DNA of 64,000 nt from Streptomyces smyrnaeus. Lineage in GTDB: Bacteria > Actinomycetota > Actinomycetes > Streptomycetales > Streptomycetaceae. The notes beneath the pieces are model-generated. The model saw only the letters and a program-made list of their open reading frames with translations. It ran no database searches and was not told where the DNA came from. The stretch is taken from contig NZ_JAFFZM010000010.1 of assembly GCF_017676345.1 (NCBI RefSeq), forward strand, positions 206,322 to 270,321, in the 5' to 3' direction. The position numbers were made by a program, and so were the translations under genes. Positions 25,191-33,338 of the stretch are shown one piece after another. The first letter of the stretch is position 1. Each line of letters opens with the position of its first letter.

Positions 25191-27236
25191 ATGACCGTCC
25201 AGGCCCCCTACGGCACCTGGCCCTCACCGATCGACGCTGGAACCGTCGCCGCGCACGACGGGCGGCCCGAGTTCCTCGGCTCCGTCGGCGAGGAACTGTG
25301 GTGGACCGAGCCGCGCCCCGAGGAAGGCGGGCGCCGCGCTCTGCTGCGGCTCGCGGCCGACGGGCGACACCCCCCGGTCAGTGTGCTGCCCGCGCCGTGG
25401 AACGTGCGCAACCGCGTGATCGAGTACGGCGGTCTGCCCTGGGCCGGCGCACCCCGGAGCGAGGGTGGGCCGCTGATCGTCTTCACCCACTTCGCCGACC
25501 AGCGGCTCTACGCGCTGGAACCCGACGCCCCCGACGCCCGCCCCCGGCCGCTCACCCCGCTGTCGGAGGTCACCGACGGCGGGCTGCGCTGGTGCGACCC
25601 GGTGGTGCTTCCCGAGCGCGGCGAAGCGTGGTGCGTGCTGGAGGAGTTCACCGGGGAGGGGCCCACCGACGTGCGCCGGGTGCTGGCCGCCGTGCCGTTG
25701 GACGGCTCGGCCGCCGAGGACCGCGGGCGGGTGCGGGAGCTGACCGGGGACGGGGACCGGTTCCTGACCGGGCCGCGGCTCTCCCCGGACGGCCGCCGCC
25801 TGGCCTGGCTGGCCTGGGACCATCCCGCCATGCCCTGGGACGGCACCCGTGCCATGACCGCGCGGATCCGGGACGACGGCACGCTGGAGACCCCGCGCGC
25901 GGTCGCCGGCGGGCGCGAGGAGTCGGTGGCGCAGGCCGAGTTCTCCACCGACGGCTCGCTGCTGATCGCCTCGGACTCCAGCGGCTGGTGGAACCTCCAG
26001 CGGGTGGACGTCGAAGCCGCCGAGACGGCCGAGGCCACCGAGCCGGGCCGGGGCCCCGTCGTACCGCGGGTGCCGCTGTGCCCCCGCGAGGAAGAGTTCG
26101 CCGGCGCCGCATGGAAGATCGGCCAGCGCTGGTTCGCACCGCTGCCCGGCGGGCTGGTGGCCGCACTGCACGGGCGCGGCGCACAGCGGCTCGGCGTGCT
26201 CGACCCGGAGACGGGGGAACTGGTCGACGCGGCCGGGCCCTGGACCGAGTGGGCACCCTTCCTCGCCGTCATCGACTCCCGCGTCACCGGTGTCGCCGCC
26301 AGCCCCCGCACCTCCCACGAGATCGTCGAGCTGGACACCCGCACGGGCCACACCGTCGTACTGGCCTCCCACCACAAGGACCATGTGGACCCGGCCTACT
26401 ACCCGGAACCGCAGATCCGCACCTTCACCGGGCCCGACGGCCGCGACATCCACGCCCACATCTACCCGCCGCACCACCCCGACCACACGGCCCCGGCCGG
26501 CGAACTGCCGCCGTACGTGGTGTGGGTGCACGGCGGGCCCACCAGCCGCGCCCCTCTGGTGCTCGACCTGGAGATCGCCTACTTCACCTCGCGCGGCATC
26601 GGCGTGGCGGAGGTCAACTACGGCGGCTCCACCGGTTACGGGAGGGAGTACCGCAACCGGCTGCGGCAGCAGTGGGGCGTCGTCGACGTCGAGGACTGCG
26701 CCGCGGTCGCCCGCACCCTCGCCCGCGAGGGCACCGCGGACCCGGCGCGGCTGGCCATCCGGGGCGGCAGCGCGGGCGGTTGGACCAGCGCCGCCTCGCT
26801 CACCTCACCCCTCGCGGAGGGGCTGTACGCCTGCGGCACCGTCACCTACCCCATCCTCGACCTGACGGGCTGGGCCACGGGGGAGACCCACGACTTCGAG
26901 TCGCAGTATCTGGAATCCCTGGTCGGCCCGCTCTCCGAGGTACCGGGCAGATACCGCGAGCGCTCCCCACTGCACCAGGCGCAGCGGGTCGCCGTTCCCT
27001 TCCTGCTGCTCCAGGGGCTCGACGATGTGATCTGCCCGCCCGTGCAGTGCGAGCGTTTCCTCGAACAGGTCAAGGGCAGAGGGGTCAGCCACGCCTACCT
27101 CGCCTTCGAGGGGGAGGGACACGGCTTCCGCAGAGCCGACACCATCGTGCGCGCGGTGGAGGCCGAACTGTCGCTGTACTCCCACACCTTCGGCCTGCGC
27201 CGCGAGGACGTCCCCCCGCTGGAACTGCGCTCATGA
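25191..27236 (+). CDS. S9 family prolyl oligopeptidase (acylaminoacyl-peptidase type)
   Basis: This 681-residue serine peptidase has an N-terminal beta-propeller (about 1-420) and a C-terminal alpha/beta-hydrolase domain. The catalytic triad is visible: Ser in Gly-Gly-Ser-Ala-Gly-Gly-Trp (near 526), Asp in Gly-Leu-Asp-Asp-Val, and His in Glu-Gly-His-Gly-Phe-Arg. No secretion signal is present, so it acts on oligopeptides in the cytoplasm. It starts 5 bp after the M20 gene, with AGGAGG upstream, and its stop overlaps the DinB start by 4 bp. The four genes 22923-27766 therefore look like one operon. Confidence 0.92.
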   Translation: MTVQAPYGTWPSPIDAGTVAAHDGRPEFLGSVGEELWWTEPRPEEGGRRALLRLAADGRHPPVSVLPAPWNVRNRVIEYGGLPWAGAPRSEGGPLIVFTHFADQRLYALEPDAPDARPRPLTPLSEVTDGGLRWCDPVVLPERGEAWCVLEEFTGEGPTDVRRVLAAVPLDGSAAEDRGRVRELTGDGDRFLTGPRLSPDGRRLAWLAWDHPAMPWDGTRAMTARIRDDGTLETPRAVAGGREESVAQAEFSTDGSLLIASDSSGWWNLQRVDVEAAETAEATEPGRGPVVPRVPLCPREEEFAGAAWKIGQRWFAPLPGGLVAALHGRGAQRLGVLDPETGELVDAAGPWTEWAPFLAVIDSRVTGVAASPRTSHEIVELDTRTGHTVVLASHHKDHVDPAYYPEPQIRTFTGPDGRDIHAHIYPPHHPDHTAPAGELPPYVVWVHGGPTSRAPLVLDLEIAYFTSRGIGVAEVNYGGSTGYGREYRNRLRQQWGVVDVEDCAAVARTLAREGTADPARLAIRGGSAGGWTSAASLTSPLAEGLYACGTVTYPILDLTGWATGETHDFESQYLESLVGPLSEVPGRYRERSPLHQAQRVAVPFLLLQGLDDVICPPVQCERFLEQVKGRGVSHAYLAFEGEGHGFRRADTIVRAVEAELSLYSHTFGLRREDVPPLELRS

Positions 27237-27766
27237 GCATGCCGCCGCTCCCCGAGTCGGAGCCCGCTCCGACCCTTGCCGACCCGCACGAACTGCTGGA
27301 GGGCTATCTCGACCACTACCGCCGCACCCTGTTGCGCAAGGCGGCAGCCCTGTCCGAGGAGGAGCTGCGCTCCACCCACCTCCCCTCGGGGTGGACCCCG
27401 CTGGAGCTGATCCGGCATCTTCAGTACGTCGAACAGCGCTGGCTGAACTGGGGCTTCGCGGCCGAGCAGGTCCCCGACCCGTGGGGCGACCGGCGCTCGG
27501 GGGATGTGCGGGACCGCTGGCACGTGCCCGAGGGGATGAGCACCCAGCAGGTGCTCGACGCCTTCCATGCGCAGTGCGACCGCTCCCGGCAGGTCACGGC
27601 GGCCGCACGGCTCGAGGAACGTGCCGCGGTCGGTGGCCGCTTCCCCACCGAGGAGGAGGCCCCGACCCTCGCCTGGACCCTCTTCCATCTGCTGCAGGAG
27701 TACGCGCGGCACGTCGGTCAGCTCGATGTAGCCGTGGAGCTGGCGGGCGGTGGCACAGGGGAGTAA
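27233..27766 (+). CDS. DinB-family (DUF664) protein
   Basis: This 177-residue four-helix-bundle protein of the DinB/YfiT superfamily shares an ATGA overlap with the S9 peptidase. The metal-binding-like histidines are in Leu-Ile-Arg-His-Leu and in Ala-Arg-His-Val-Gly-Gln-Leu-Asp near the C-terminus, the family's usual positions. Relatives include mycothiol-dependent enzymes, bacillithiol transferases and many uncharacterised proteins. Its coupling to peptidases suggests a thiol- or metal-dependent step on peptide conjugates, but this is inference. Confidence 0.82.
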   Translation: MSMPPLPESEPAPTLADPHELLEGYLDHYRRTLLRKAAALSEEELRSTHLPSGWTPLELIRHLQYVEQRWLNWGFAAEQVPDPWGDRRSGDVRDRWHVPEGMSTQQVLDAFHAQCDRSRQVTAAARLEERAAVGGRFPTEEEAPTLAWTLFHLLQEYARHVGQLDVAVELAGGGTGE

Positions 27767-27803
27767 CACGGAAGGGCAACCGCACGGGCAGAACGGGGGA
27801 CTC

Positions 27804-28397
27804 ATGGTTTCGGCAACGTGCCGGAGGGCGGGCGAGGTGGGGAAGCACGGCGGGGCGAAGAGGAGACCGGCTCCGGTCACGGCGGTGCGGATTCGGCGTA
27901 TGGCCGGTCTCGCCGCGCTGGCCGCGCTCTGTGTGCCGGCTGTGGCCGGCTGCGGTGATTCCGACGAGGACGCCGACAGCGCCAAGCCGCCGGCCTCGGG
28001 CGCGGCCAAGAGCCCTGCTGCCAGCTCGGCCGGTCCGTCCCCCACCGTGACAGCGGCTGACGGGAGCGACCACGAGGCCTGCTCGGACGGAAACTGCGAG
28101 ATCGCGGTGTCCGAACCGGTGACGATCCGCTTCAAGATCGCGGGAAAGCCCGCCAAACTGTCCCTGACCGAGGTCGGCAAGAACCGGGTCGCCTACAAGG
28201 TGACCTCCGGCAGCGGAAGAACGAGCGGCGAGGCGAGCGGTAAGGGCAGCGGCTGCACAGCCGTCTTCCGCAGCGGCGGCAGCAGCAGCTCGTGCGGCGG
28301 GGTGGGCGGGGCGCCCGACAAGGTGGACGGCGCGGTCGTGTTGCAGGTGGCGGCAGGGGCCGACGGCACCGCGATGCTGCGCCTCGTCTCGGACTGA
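27804..28397 (+). CDS. Putative lipoprotein of unknown function
   Basis: This 197-residue secreted protein has a long basic N-region (to about residue 32), a hydrophobic stretch Ala-Gly-Leu-Ala-Ala-Leu and a lipobox Ala-Val-Ala-Gly-Cys near residue 50. A Ser/Ala/Pro-rich linker follows, then a small Cys-containing domain (Cys-Ser-Asp-Gly-Asn-Cys and a later Cys pair) that ends in a beta-rich Val-Leu-Gln-Val-Ala-Ala segment. The four cysteines could form two disulphides outside the cell. A start at the methionine near codon 33 would give a more usual signal length. I do not recognise the domain. Confidence 0.7.
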   Translation: MVSATCRRAGEVGKHGGAKRRPAPVTAVRIRRMAGLAALAALCVPAVAGCGDSDEDADSAKPPASGAAKSPAASSAGPSPTVTAADGSDHEACSDGNCEIAVSEPVTIRFKIAGKPAKLSLTEVGKNRVAYKVTSGSGRTSGEASGKGSGCTAVFRSGGSSSSCGGVGGAPDKVDGAVVLQVAAGADGTAMLRLVSD

Positions 28398-28417
28398 GAC
28401 GGGGGGACGGTCCGGGG

Positions 28418-29383
28418 TCACAGGCCGGCGACATCCGCCAGGGTCCGGGCCTGGCGCAGCAGCGCGATGCTGTCCTCCAGGTCGTCGTCCTCGTCGACCG
28501 ACCACAGCGCGTATTCGACATGGCGCGCCATCGACCAGGCGCGTACCCGGTCGGTGTCCTCTCCGAGCGCGTCGGCGAGCAGCGCCGTGCGGTGGCGGAG
28601 CACGCGGTGCGGGTCGGGGTGCTCGAAGGGGTCGTCGACCTGTTCGAGCAGAGGCCAGGGATCGAAGGCGGGGTCGCCGGTCATCGGCTTGGCGTCGATG
28701 GCCAGCCACGGAGCGCGCCTGGCTGCCAGCAGGTTGCCGGGGTTGAAATCTCCGTGCAGCAGGACCTCGCGCCGGGCGGAGCGCGGCAGTTCGCGGAACA
28801 GCTCGGCGGCCAGCCGGTAGAGCCCCGTGTCGAGCTGCGGGGGCCAGTCGCGGGCGGCCTGCCGCTCGGCGAGGTCGGCCCAGGTGGCGGTCGTGTCCGC
28901 GACCGGGCCCACGCCGAGCGCGGTCGCCTCGGCCGGGTCCGCGTCCCACAGCCGGCGGAGCACGTCTGCTGCCATGAGCAGCCGTTCGTCGGCCGGAAGG
29001 TGGTCGGCGCCGCCCAGTTCGGTGCCGGGCTCCACACGCTCCAGCAGCAGCGCGAAGAGTTCCGCGTCCTGCTCCAGCACCCGTACGGCACCGTTCCCGT
29101 CCCACAGGCGGAGGGCGGCGCCCTCGGTGCGGGCCTCCGGGTGTGGCCAGGTCAGTTTGAGTACGGCACGGGTGCCGTCCGGTCGCTCGGCGGGCGCCAC
29201 CCAGGAGCAACTGCCCCCGTGGAAGGGGGTGCCCAGTCGCAGCTTCCAGCGCTCGCGCATCTGCTCCACCAGTGCGGGGAGCCCGGCCAGCCAGTCGCGG
29301 CCGTCGGCCGTATGGCTCATCTCGGTGAGCACGGGAAGGGTGGGAGGGAACAGGGCGGCAGAACTGGGGTCGGGCTCGGTCAC
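28418..29383 (-). CDS. Aminoglycoside phosphotransferase-like kinase (streptomycin 6-kinase family)
   Basis: This 321-residue APH-fold kinase of the APH(6)/hydroxyurea-phosphotransferase group has His-Gly-Asp-Phe-Asn-Pro-Gly-Asn (catalytic loop) and Ile-Asp-Ala-Lys-Pro-Met-Thr-Gly-Asp-Pro (metal Asp). An N-lobe strand Ala-Val-Leu-Lys carries the ATP lysine. Streptomycetes carry many paralogues whose substrates are unknown, so resistance should not be assumed. I chose the GTG at 29383. The frame stays open upstream through a Pro-Gln repeat encoded by a hexanucleotide tract, which makes the true N-terminus uncertain. There is no biosynthetic cluster around it. Confidence 0.85.
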   Translation of the reverse strand: MTEPDPSSAALFPPTLPVLTEMSHTADGRDWLAGLPALVEQMRERWKLRLGTPFHGGSCSWVAPAERPDGTRAVLKLTWPHPEARTEGAALRLWDGNGAVRVLEQDAELFALLLERVEPGTELGGADHLPADERLLMAADVLRRLWDADPAEATALGVGPVADTTATWADLAERQAARDWPPQLDTGLYRLAAELFRELPRSARREVLLHGDFNPGNLLAARRAPWLAIDAKPMTGDPAFDPWPLLEQVDDPFEHPDPHRVLRHRTALLADALGEDTDRVRAWSMARHVEYALWSVDEDDDLEDSIALLRQARTLADVAGL

Positions 29384-29399
29384 GTCACCATTCCAGGCG

Positions 29400-29510
29400 G
29401 TCTTGTGCGGCTGCGGCTGCGGCTTAGGCTGCGGTTCTGGCTGTGGCGGCGGCTGTGGCTGTGGCTGCGGTTCTGGCTGTGGCTGGGGCCGTATCTGTTG
29501 CTGTGGGCAG
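29400..29510. repeat. GGCTGY hexanucleotide repeat tract
   Basis: About 110 bp of imperfect six-base repeats (GGCTGC, GGCTGT, GGTTCT variants) contain two perfect 21-bp copies at 29427-29447 and 29463-29483, 36 bp apart. It fills much of the 268-bp gap between the divergent kinase and Sfp-type genes. Minus-strand translation in the kinase frame gives a Pro-Gln/Pro-Glu repeat; plus strand gives Gly-Cys or Leu-Trp/Arg repeats. Confidence 0.8.
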
Positions 29511-29651
29511 GCCTTGCAACGGTACGGCGCGGACCCCGGTTTCCCGAGTGGTTTTCGACCGCCCGCGGCCCGAGCCACCAGGGCCCTCCGGGGCTCCTGG
29601 AACGCGAGGGCGCGGCAGCGCCGCCGTCCCCCGTTCGGGTACGGTCGCGGC

Positions 29652-30344
29652 ATGACGAGCGTCGTACCCGGCATCGACGATCCCGCCCGCTCTCCCGCCA
29701 TCCATGTGCTCCGCGTCTCCGAGCACGCTGCCGAGACCAGGGCCTTTGGTGCGCTGGCACCGCTCTCGCAGGAGGAGCGGGAGCGTGCGGCGGCGTTCAT
29801 CCGCCCTGTCGACCGTGAGCGCTATCTGGTGGCGCATCTGGCGTTGCGCAGGGAGCTGGGTGCGCTGCTGGAGCTGGACCCGGCCGAGGTGCGGTTGACC
29901 CGTGCGGACTGCCCCGTGTGCGGGGGCCCGCACGGCAGACCGACCGTGCCCGGCGATCCGGTGCACTTCTCCCTCTCGCACGCGGGGGATGTCGTGATGC
30001 TGGCGTTCGCCGCCGTGCCCGTGGGCGTGGACGTGGAGGAGTACCCGAGTGTCGCCTCCGCGCGCGAGACGATGACCGCGCTGCACCCCCGCGAGCAGGC
30101 CGAGCTGGCGGCGGTCGAGGACACCACCGCGTTGCCCGCCGTGTTCGCACGCTGCTGGACCCGGAAGGAGGCGTATCTCAAGGGCACGGGAACCGGGCTC
30201 GGCGAGGACCCTTCCGTCACGTATGTCAGCGCATTGGACGAGCCGGCGCCGGTCCCCGGCTGGCGCCTGACCGATCTTCCGGCACCCGCCGGTTACGCCG
30301 CCGCCGGCGCGCTGCGGCAGAGCACGACCCACGAGGCCGGGTGA
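29652..30344 (+). CDS. Sfp-type 4'-phosphopantetheinyl transferase
   Basis: This 230-residue enzyme transfers phosphopantetheine from CoA to carrier-protein serines. The two diagnostic motifs are present: Gly-Val-Asp-Val-Glu (magnesium site, about residue 121) and Trp-Thr-Arg-Lys-Glu-Ala-Tyr-Leu-Lys (about 176). The His-Phe-Ser-Leu-Ser-His segment before the first motif is also present. There are Cys pairs near residue 92-97. No carrier-protein genes are nearby, so it is probably a trans-acting activator for NRPS/PKS or other carriers elsewhere. The start ATG has only a weak ribosome site. Confidence 0.9.
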   Translation: MTSVVPGIDDPARSPAIHVLRVSEHAAETRAFGALAPLSQEERERAAAFIRPVDRERYLVAHLALRRELGALLELDPAEVRLTRADCPVCGGPHGRPTVPGDPVHFSLSHAGDVVMLAFAAVPVGVDVEEYPSVASARETMTALHPREQAELAAVEDTTALPAVFARCWTRKEAYLKGTGTGLGEDPSVTYVSALDEPAPVPGWRLTDLPAPAGYAAAGALRQSTTHEAG

Positions 30345-30358
30345 GGGCAGCAGCGGTG

Positions 30359-30374
30359 CTGCGGTTTTCCGCAG
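30359..30374 (+). terminator. Small hairpin after the Sfp-type gene
   Basis: CTGCGG (30359-30364) and CCGCAG (30369-30374) pair around a TTTT loop, 15 nt after the stop codon. No U-tract follows. It is a plausible terminator of moderate strength. Confidence 0.35.
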
Positions 30375-30546
30375 GGTGCGGGCTGCGGGGAACCGGAAGG
30401 GGCCCGACGGCGACCCCCATACCGGCGGTGAATCCGGGTTCCTAGCGTAGCGGGCATCGGGGCTTCGACCCCGGGAAACCGGCTCCGGGAGCGACCCGAC
30501 GGCGGCGCCGCCGCTGTGCGGAGCCGCTGCCCGGCAGGCGTCACCC

Positions 30547-31251
30547 GTGCCCCTTGAGAACCCGCCCGTGAAGACCTTCGTGGAGACCTCTGTGCATCTC
30601 ACCTCCCAGGCCCTGCCGAGCGAGCCGGCCGGCGGTATCGCCGGCTGGGCCGCCGACCTCGTCGACACCATGGGCGGTCCCGGAGCGGGCCTGGCCATCG
30701 CGCTGGAGAACCTGTTCCCACCGCTGCCGAGCGAGGTGATCCTGCCGCTGACGGGGTTCGCCGCCGGTCAGGGGGTGCTCAGCCTGGCGTCGGCGCTCTT
30801 TTGGACGACGCTCGGTTCGGTCGTGGGCGCCGTGGTCCTGTACTGGATCGGCAGGCTCTTCGGCCGCGACCGTATGCGCGCCATCTGGGCGAAGCTGCCG
30901 CTGGTGAAGCTCTCCGACCTGGAGCGCACGGAGGCGTGGTTCGCGAAGCACGGCACCAAGGCGGTCTTCTTCGGCCGTATGGTGCCGATCTTCCGCAGTC
31001 TCGTCTCCATCCCGGCCGGGGTGGAGCGCATGCCGTTGCCCGTGATGGTCACGCTGACCATGCTGGGCAGTCTGATCTGGAACTCCGTCCTGGTGCTGGC
31101 CGGTTACTGGCTGGGCGACCAGTGGGACCTGGTGGAGACCTACGTCGGGATCGTCTCCAAGGCCGTGCTGGTGCTGGTGGTGCTCGCCCTCGCGGTGTAC
31201 GCGACCGTACGGGTGCGCGGCCACCGCCGTGCCAAGCACCGCCGCGTCTGA
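30547..31251 (+). CDS. DedA-family membrane protein
   Basis: This 234-residue polytopic DedA/VTT-domain protein of the inner membrane belongs to the family of lipid scramblase/undecaprenyl-phosphate transporters and their relatives. It has the re-entrant segment Glu-Asn-Leu-Phe-Pro-Pro-Leu-Pro-Ser-Glu near residue 55, a Phe-Phe-Gly-Arg-Met-Val-Pro-Ile-Phe-Arg-Ser motif near 140, and four further hydrophobic helices. The start is GTG at 30547, with another GTG seven codons on. The stop overlaps the histidine kinase start by 1 bp, an operon arrangement that suggests the two-component system senses or controls the same envelope process. Confidence 0.9.
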   Translation: MPLENPPVKTFVETSVHLTSQALPSEPAGGIAGWAADLVDTMGGPGAGLAIALENLFPPLPSEVILPLTGFAAGQGVLSLASALFWTTLGSVVGAVVLYWIGRLFGRDRMRAIWAKLPLVKLSDLERTEAWFAKHGTKAVFFGRMVPIFRSLVSIPAGVERMPLPVMVTLTMLGSLIWNSVLVLAGYWLGDQWDLVETYVGIVSKAVLVLVVLALAVYATVRVRGHRRAKHRRV

Positions 31252-32528
31252 TGGCCGTTCACGCCGGGTCCGAGCGCCACCGCTCGGGCCGTACGCCGGT
31301 ACCCGGCTCCGAGCCCGGGCAGGGTGCCGGGGGAGCGGACGCCGGGGGAGTGGACGCCAAGGTGGGCGCCGCCGCACCCGCCCCGTGGCCGCTGAGGCTG
31401 CTCGGCGTCCTCCTCGGCTGCTGCACGGCGCTGCTCGGCTTCGTCTACCTCGTCCTCGCCGGTGCCGCCCTCGGCCCGTTCCTGCTGTGGCCGGCCACCC
31501 GCGACGGTGCCCTCGGCCGGCTCACGGCTGGAGCGCGGGGGCTCTCGGGAGTGGAACGGGCCCGCCGGTCCGTCTTCTTCGGCGACCGCTTCCCCGAGCA
31601 CTACAAGGTGTCCGACCAGAAGCTGTTGCGCTATCTCGCCGTCCGCAGTGGTACGGGACTGCTGTGCGCCGTGGTGCTCCTCCTGCTGGGCTTCGGCCTC
31701 ACCCTGGCGGGTCTGACGGCGCTGCGGACGGTGCAGGGCGCGTTCGGCGCGGAGGATCTGCTGGTGCAGTTGCTCCTCGGGGGCGCGTTGCTCTTCCTCG
31801 ACATCCAGGGGCTCCGCTCGCTCACCAAGCTGGACGCGCGCAGCGCACGGGAGTGCTTCGGCCCCTCGGAGCGGGAGTTGCTGCGGCGCCGTATCGATGA
31901 ACTGGCCACCAGCCGGGCGGCTGTCGTGCACGCGGTGGACACCGAACGCCGCCGTATCGAGCGGGATCTGCACGACGGGATGCAGCAGCGCATGGTGGCG
32001 CTCGCCATGCTGCTCGGCCGCGCCCGCAGGGGCCGCGATCCCGGGCAGGCCGAAGCGCTGCTGCGCCAGGCGCACCAGGAGGCGCAGGACGTCGTCACCG
32101 AGCTGCGCGAGGTGGCCTGGCGGATCTACCCCTCGGCGCTGGACAGCCTGGGGCTTCAAGAGGCGCTCGGTGGGGTGTCCGAGCGGTGCGCCGTCCCTGT
32201 GCGCATCGGGTTCGATGTCGGGGAGCCGCTGCCGCAGCCCGTGGAGACGGCCGCGTACTTCGTGGTGTCGGAGTCGGTGACCAACGCGGCCAAGCACTCC
32301 GGCGCCACGGCCGTCTCCGTGCGAGTGACGCTTCGCCGGCGTCCCGGCACCGACCTTCCCGGGGTGCTCGTGGTGCGTGTCCAGGACGACGGCAAAGGCG
32401 GAGCCGATCCCCTCGGCAGCGGGCTGAGGGGCCTGCGCAGCCGGGTGGCGGCGCTCGACGGCGCGCTGCACGTCGACAGCCCCCCTGGAGGACCGACCAC
32501 CATTACCGCGGAGCTGCCATGCACGTGA
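31251..32528 (+). CDS. NarL-type sensor histidine kinase
   Basis: This 425-residue membrane histidine kinase has hydrophobic segments at about 46-80 and 135-175 flanking a short loop. A HisKA_3 dimerisation domain carries phospho-acceptor His241 in Glu-Arg-Asp-Leu-His-Asp-Gly, and a HATPase domain has Glu-Ser-Val-Thr-Asn-Ala-Ala-Lys-His-Ser (N box) and Asp-Asp-Gly-Lys-Gly-Gly (G1). The first 45 residues are Gly/Ala-rich. It overlaps the DedA gene by 1 bp and the response regulator by 10 bp, so the three form one operon. The signal is not evident; there is no large extracellular domain, so it may sense the membrane itself. Confidence 0.92.
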   Translation: MAVHAGSERHRSGRTPVPGSEPGQGAGGADAGGVDAKVGAAAPAPWPLRLLGVLLGCCTALLGFVYLVLAGAALGPFLLWPATRDGALGRLTAGARGLSGVERARRSVFFGDRFPEHYKVSDQKLLRYLAVRSGTGLLCAVVLLLLGFGLTLAGLTALRTVQGAFGAEDLLVQLLLGGALLFLDIQGLRSLTKLDARSARECFGPSERELLRRRIDELATSRAAVVHAVDTERRRIERDLHDGMQQRMVALAMLLGRARRGRDPGQAEALLRQAHQEAQDVVTELREVAWRIYPSALDSLGLQEALGGVSERCAVPVRIGFDVGEPLPQPVETAAYFVVSESVTNAAKHSGATAVSVRVTLRRRPGTDLPGVLVVRVQDDGKGGADPLGSGLRGLRSRVAALDGALHVDSPPGGPTTITAELPCT

Positions 32529-33163
32529 TGATCGCCGAGGACTCGACCCTGTTGCGGGAGGGGCTGGTGCGGCTGCTCGTCGAGGAGGGCCACGAGGTAC
32601 CGGCCGCGTTCGGCGAAGCTGACCCGCTGCTGGCGCAGATGGCGGCGCGGCAGCCGGACATGGTCGTCCTCGACATCCGGATGCCTCCCACACACACCGA
32701 CGAGGGCCTGCGCGCGGCGCTGGAGATCCGCGAGCGCTGGCCGCAGGTCGGCGTACTGGTGCTCTCGCAGCACATCGAGCGCAACTACGCGGCTCAACTC
32801 CTGTCGGCCAACGCCGAACGGGTGGGGTATCTCCTCAAGGACCGCGTCGCACAGGTCGAGGAGTTCCTGGACGCTTTGGAGCGCATCCACGCGGGCGGTG
32901 CCGTCATCGACCCGGAGGTGGTGCGGCAGTTGGTCTTCCGCACCACGCACGGAGATCCGCTGGCCCGCCTCACGCCACGGGAGCGCAGCGTTCTGGAGGC
33001 CCTGGCCCAGGGGCACACCAACACCGCCATCGCGCAGAAGCTGCACATCTCGCTGAGCGCGGTGGAGAAGAACCTGGGTGCTGTCTTCGACAAGCTGGAG
33101 CTGTCGCAGACCACCGGCTACAGCCGAAGGATTCTGGCGGTCCTGCGATATCTGGAGTCCTAG
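32519..33163 (+). CDS. NarL/LuxR-type response regulator
   Basis: This 214-residue regulator has a receiver domain (phospho-acceptor Asp52, acidic Glu7-Asp8, and Lys in Leu-Leu-Lys-Asp near 104). A C-terminal LuxR HTH at about 150-205 has Leu-Thr-Pro-Arg-Glu-Arg and Asn-Thr-Ala-Ile-Ala. It is the partner of the upstream kinase, whose 3' end it overlaps by 10 bp. A structured repeat follows the stop, so the operon probably ends here. Confidence 0.93.
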   Translation: MHVMIAEDSTLLREGLVRLLVEEGHEVPAAFGEADPLLAQMAARQPDMVVLDIRMPPTHTDEGLRAALEIRERWPQVGVLVLSQHIERNYAAQLLSANAERVGYLLKDRVAQVEEFLDALERIHAGGAVIDPEVVRQLVFRTTHGDPLARLTPRERSVLEALAQGHTNTAIAQKLHISLSAVEKNLGAVFDKLELSQTTGYSRRILAVLRYLES

Positions 33164-33165
33164 CC

Positions 33166-33230
33166 GCATCGGCACCAGCTGCGCCAAGCAGCGTGGCGCG
33201 GCCGTACGGGCTGGATGCAGCTGCCGATGC
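33166..33230 (+). terminator. Branched hairpin after the response regulator
   Basis: Arms near 33166-33180 and 33217-33230 (GCATCGGCA...GCTGC with GCAGCTGCCGATGC, 3-nt bulge) enclose an inner perfect stem GCGCCA/TGGCGC at 33181-33199. It begins 3 nt after the stop codon and is a good terminator or RNA 3'-end structure candidate. Confidence 0.55.
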
Positions 33231-33338
33231 CGTCGAAAGGATCTGGCGCGTGGGCAGTGGAGCGTGTTCCATGGTCATCGGGGGGTCCCGGTCAGGCGGC
33301 GGCGCCCGTTGACGACGTATGGAAGAAGCGAGGTTGCC

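Noticed and set aside
29400..29510. Repeat tract considered as a CRISPR array
   Set aside because: Units are six bases without spacers; no cas genes.
28418..30344. Kinase plus Sfp-type transferase as a sign of an antibiotic gene cluster
   Set aside because: No PKS, NRPS, carrier protein, tailoring or resistance-transport genes adjoin them; both are common as isolated genes in streptomycetes.
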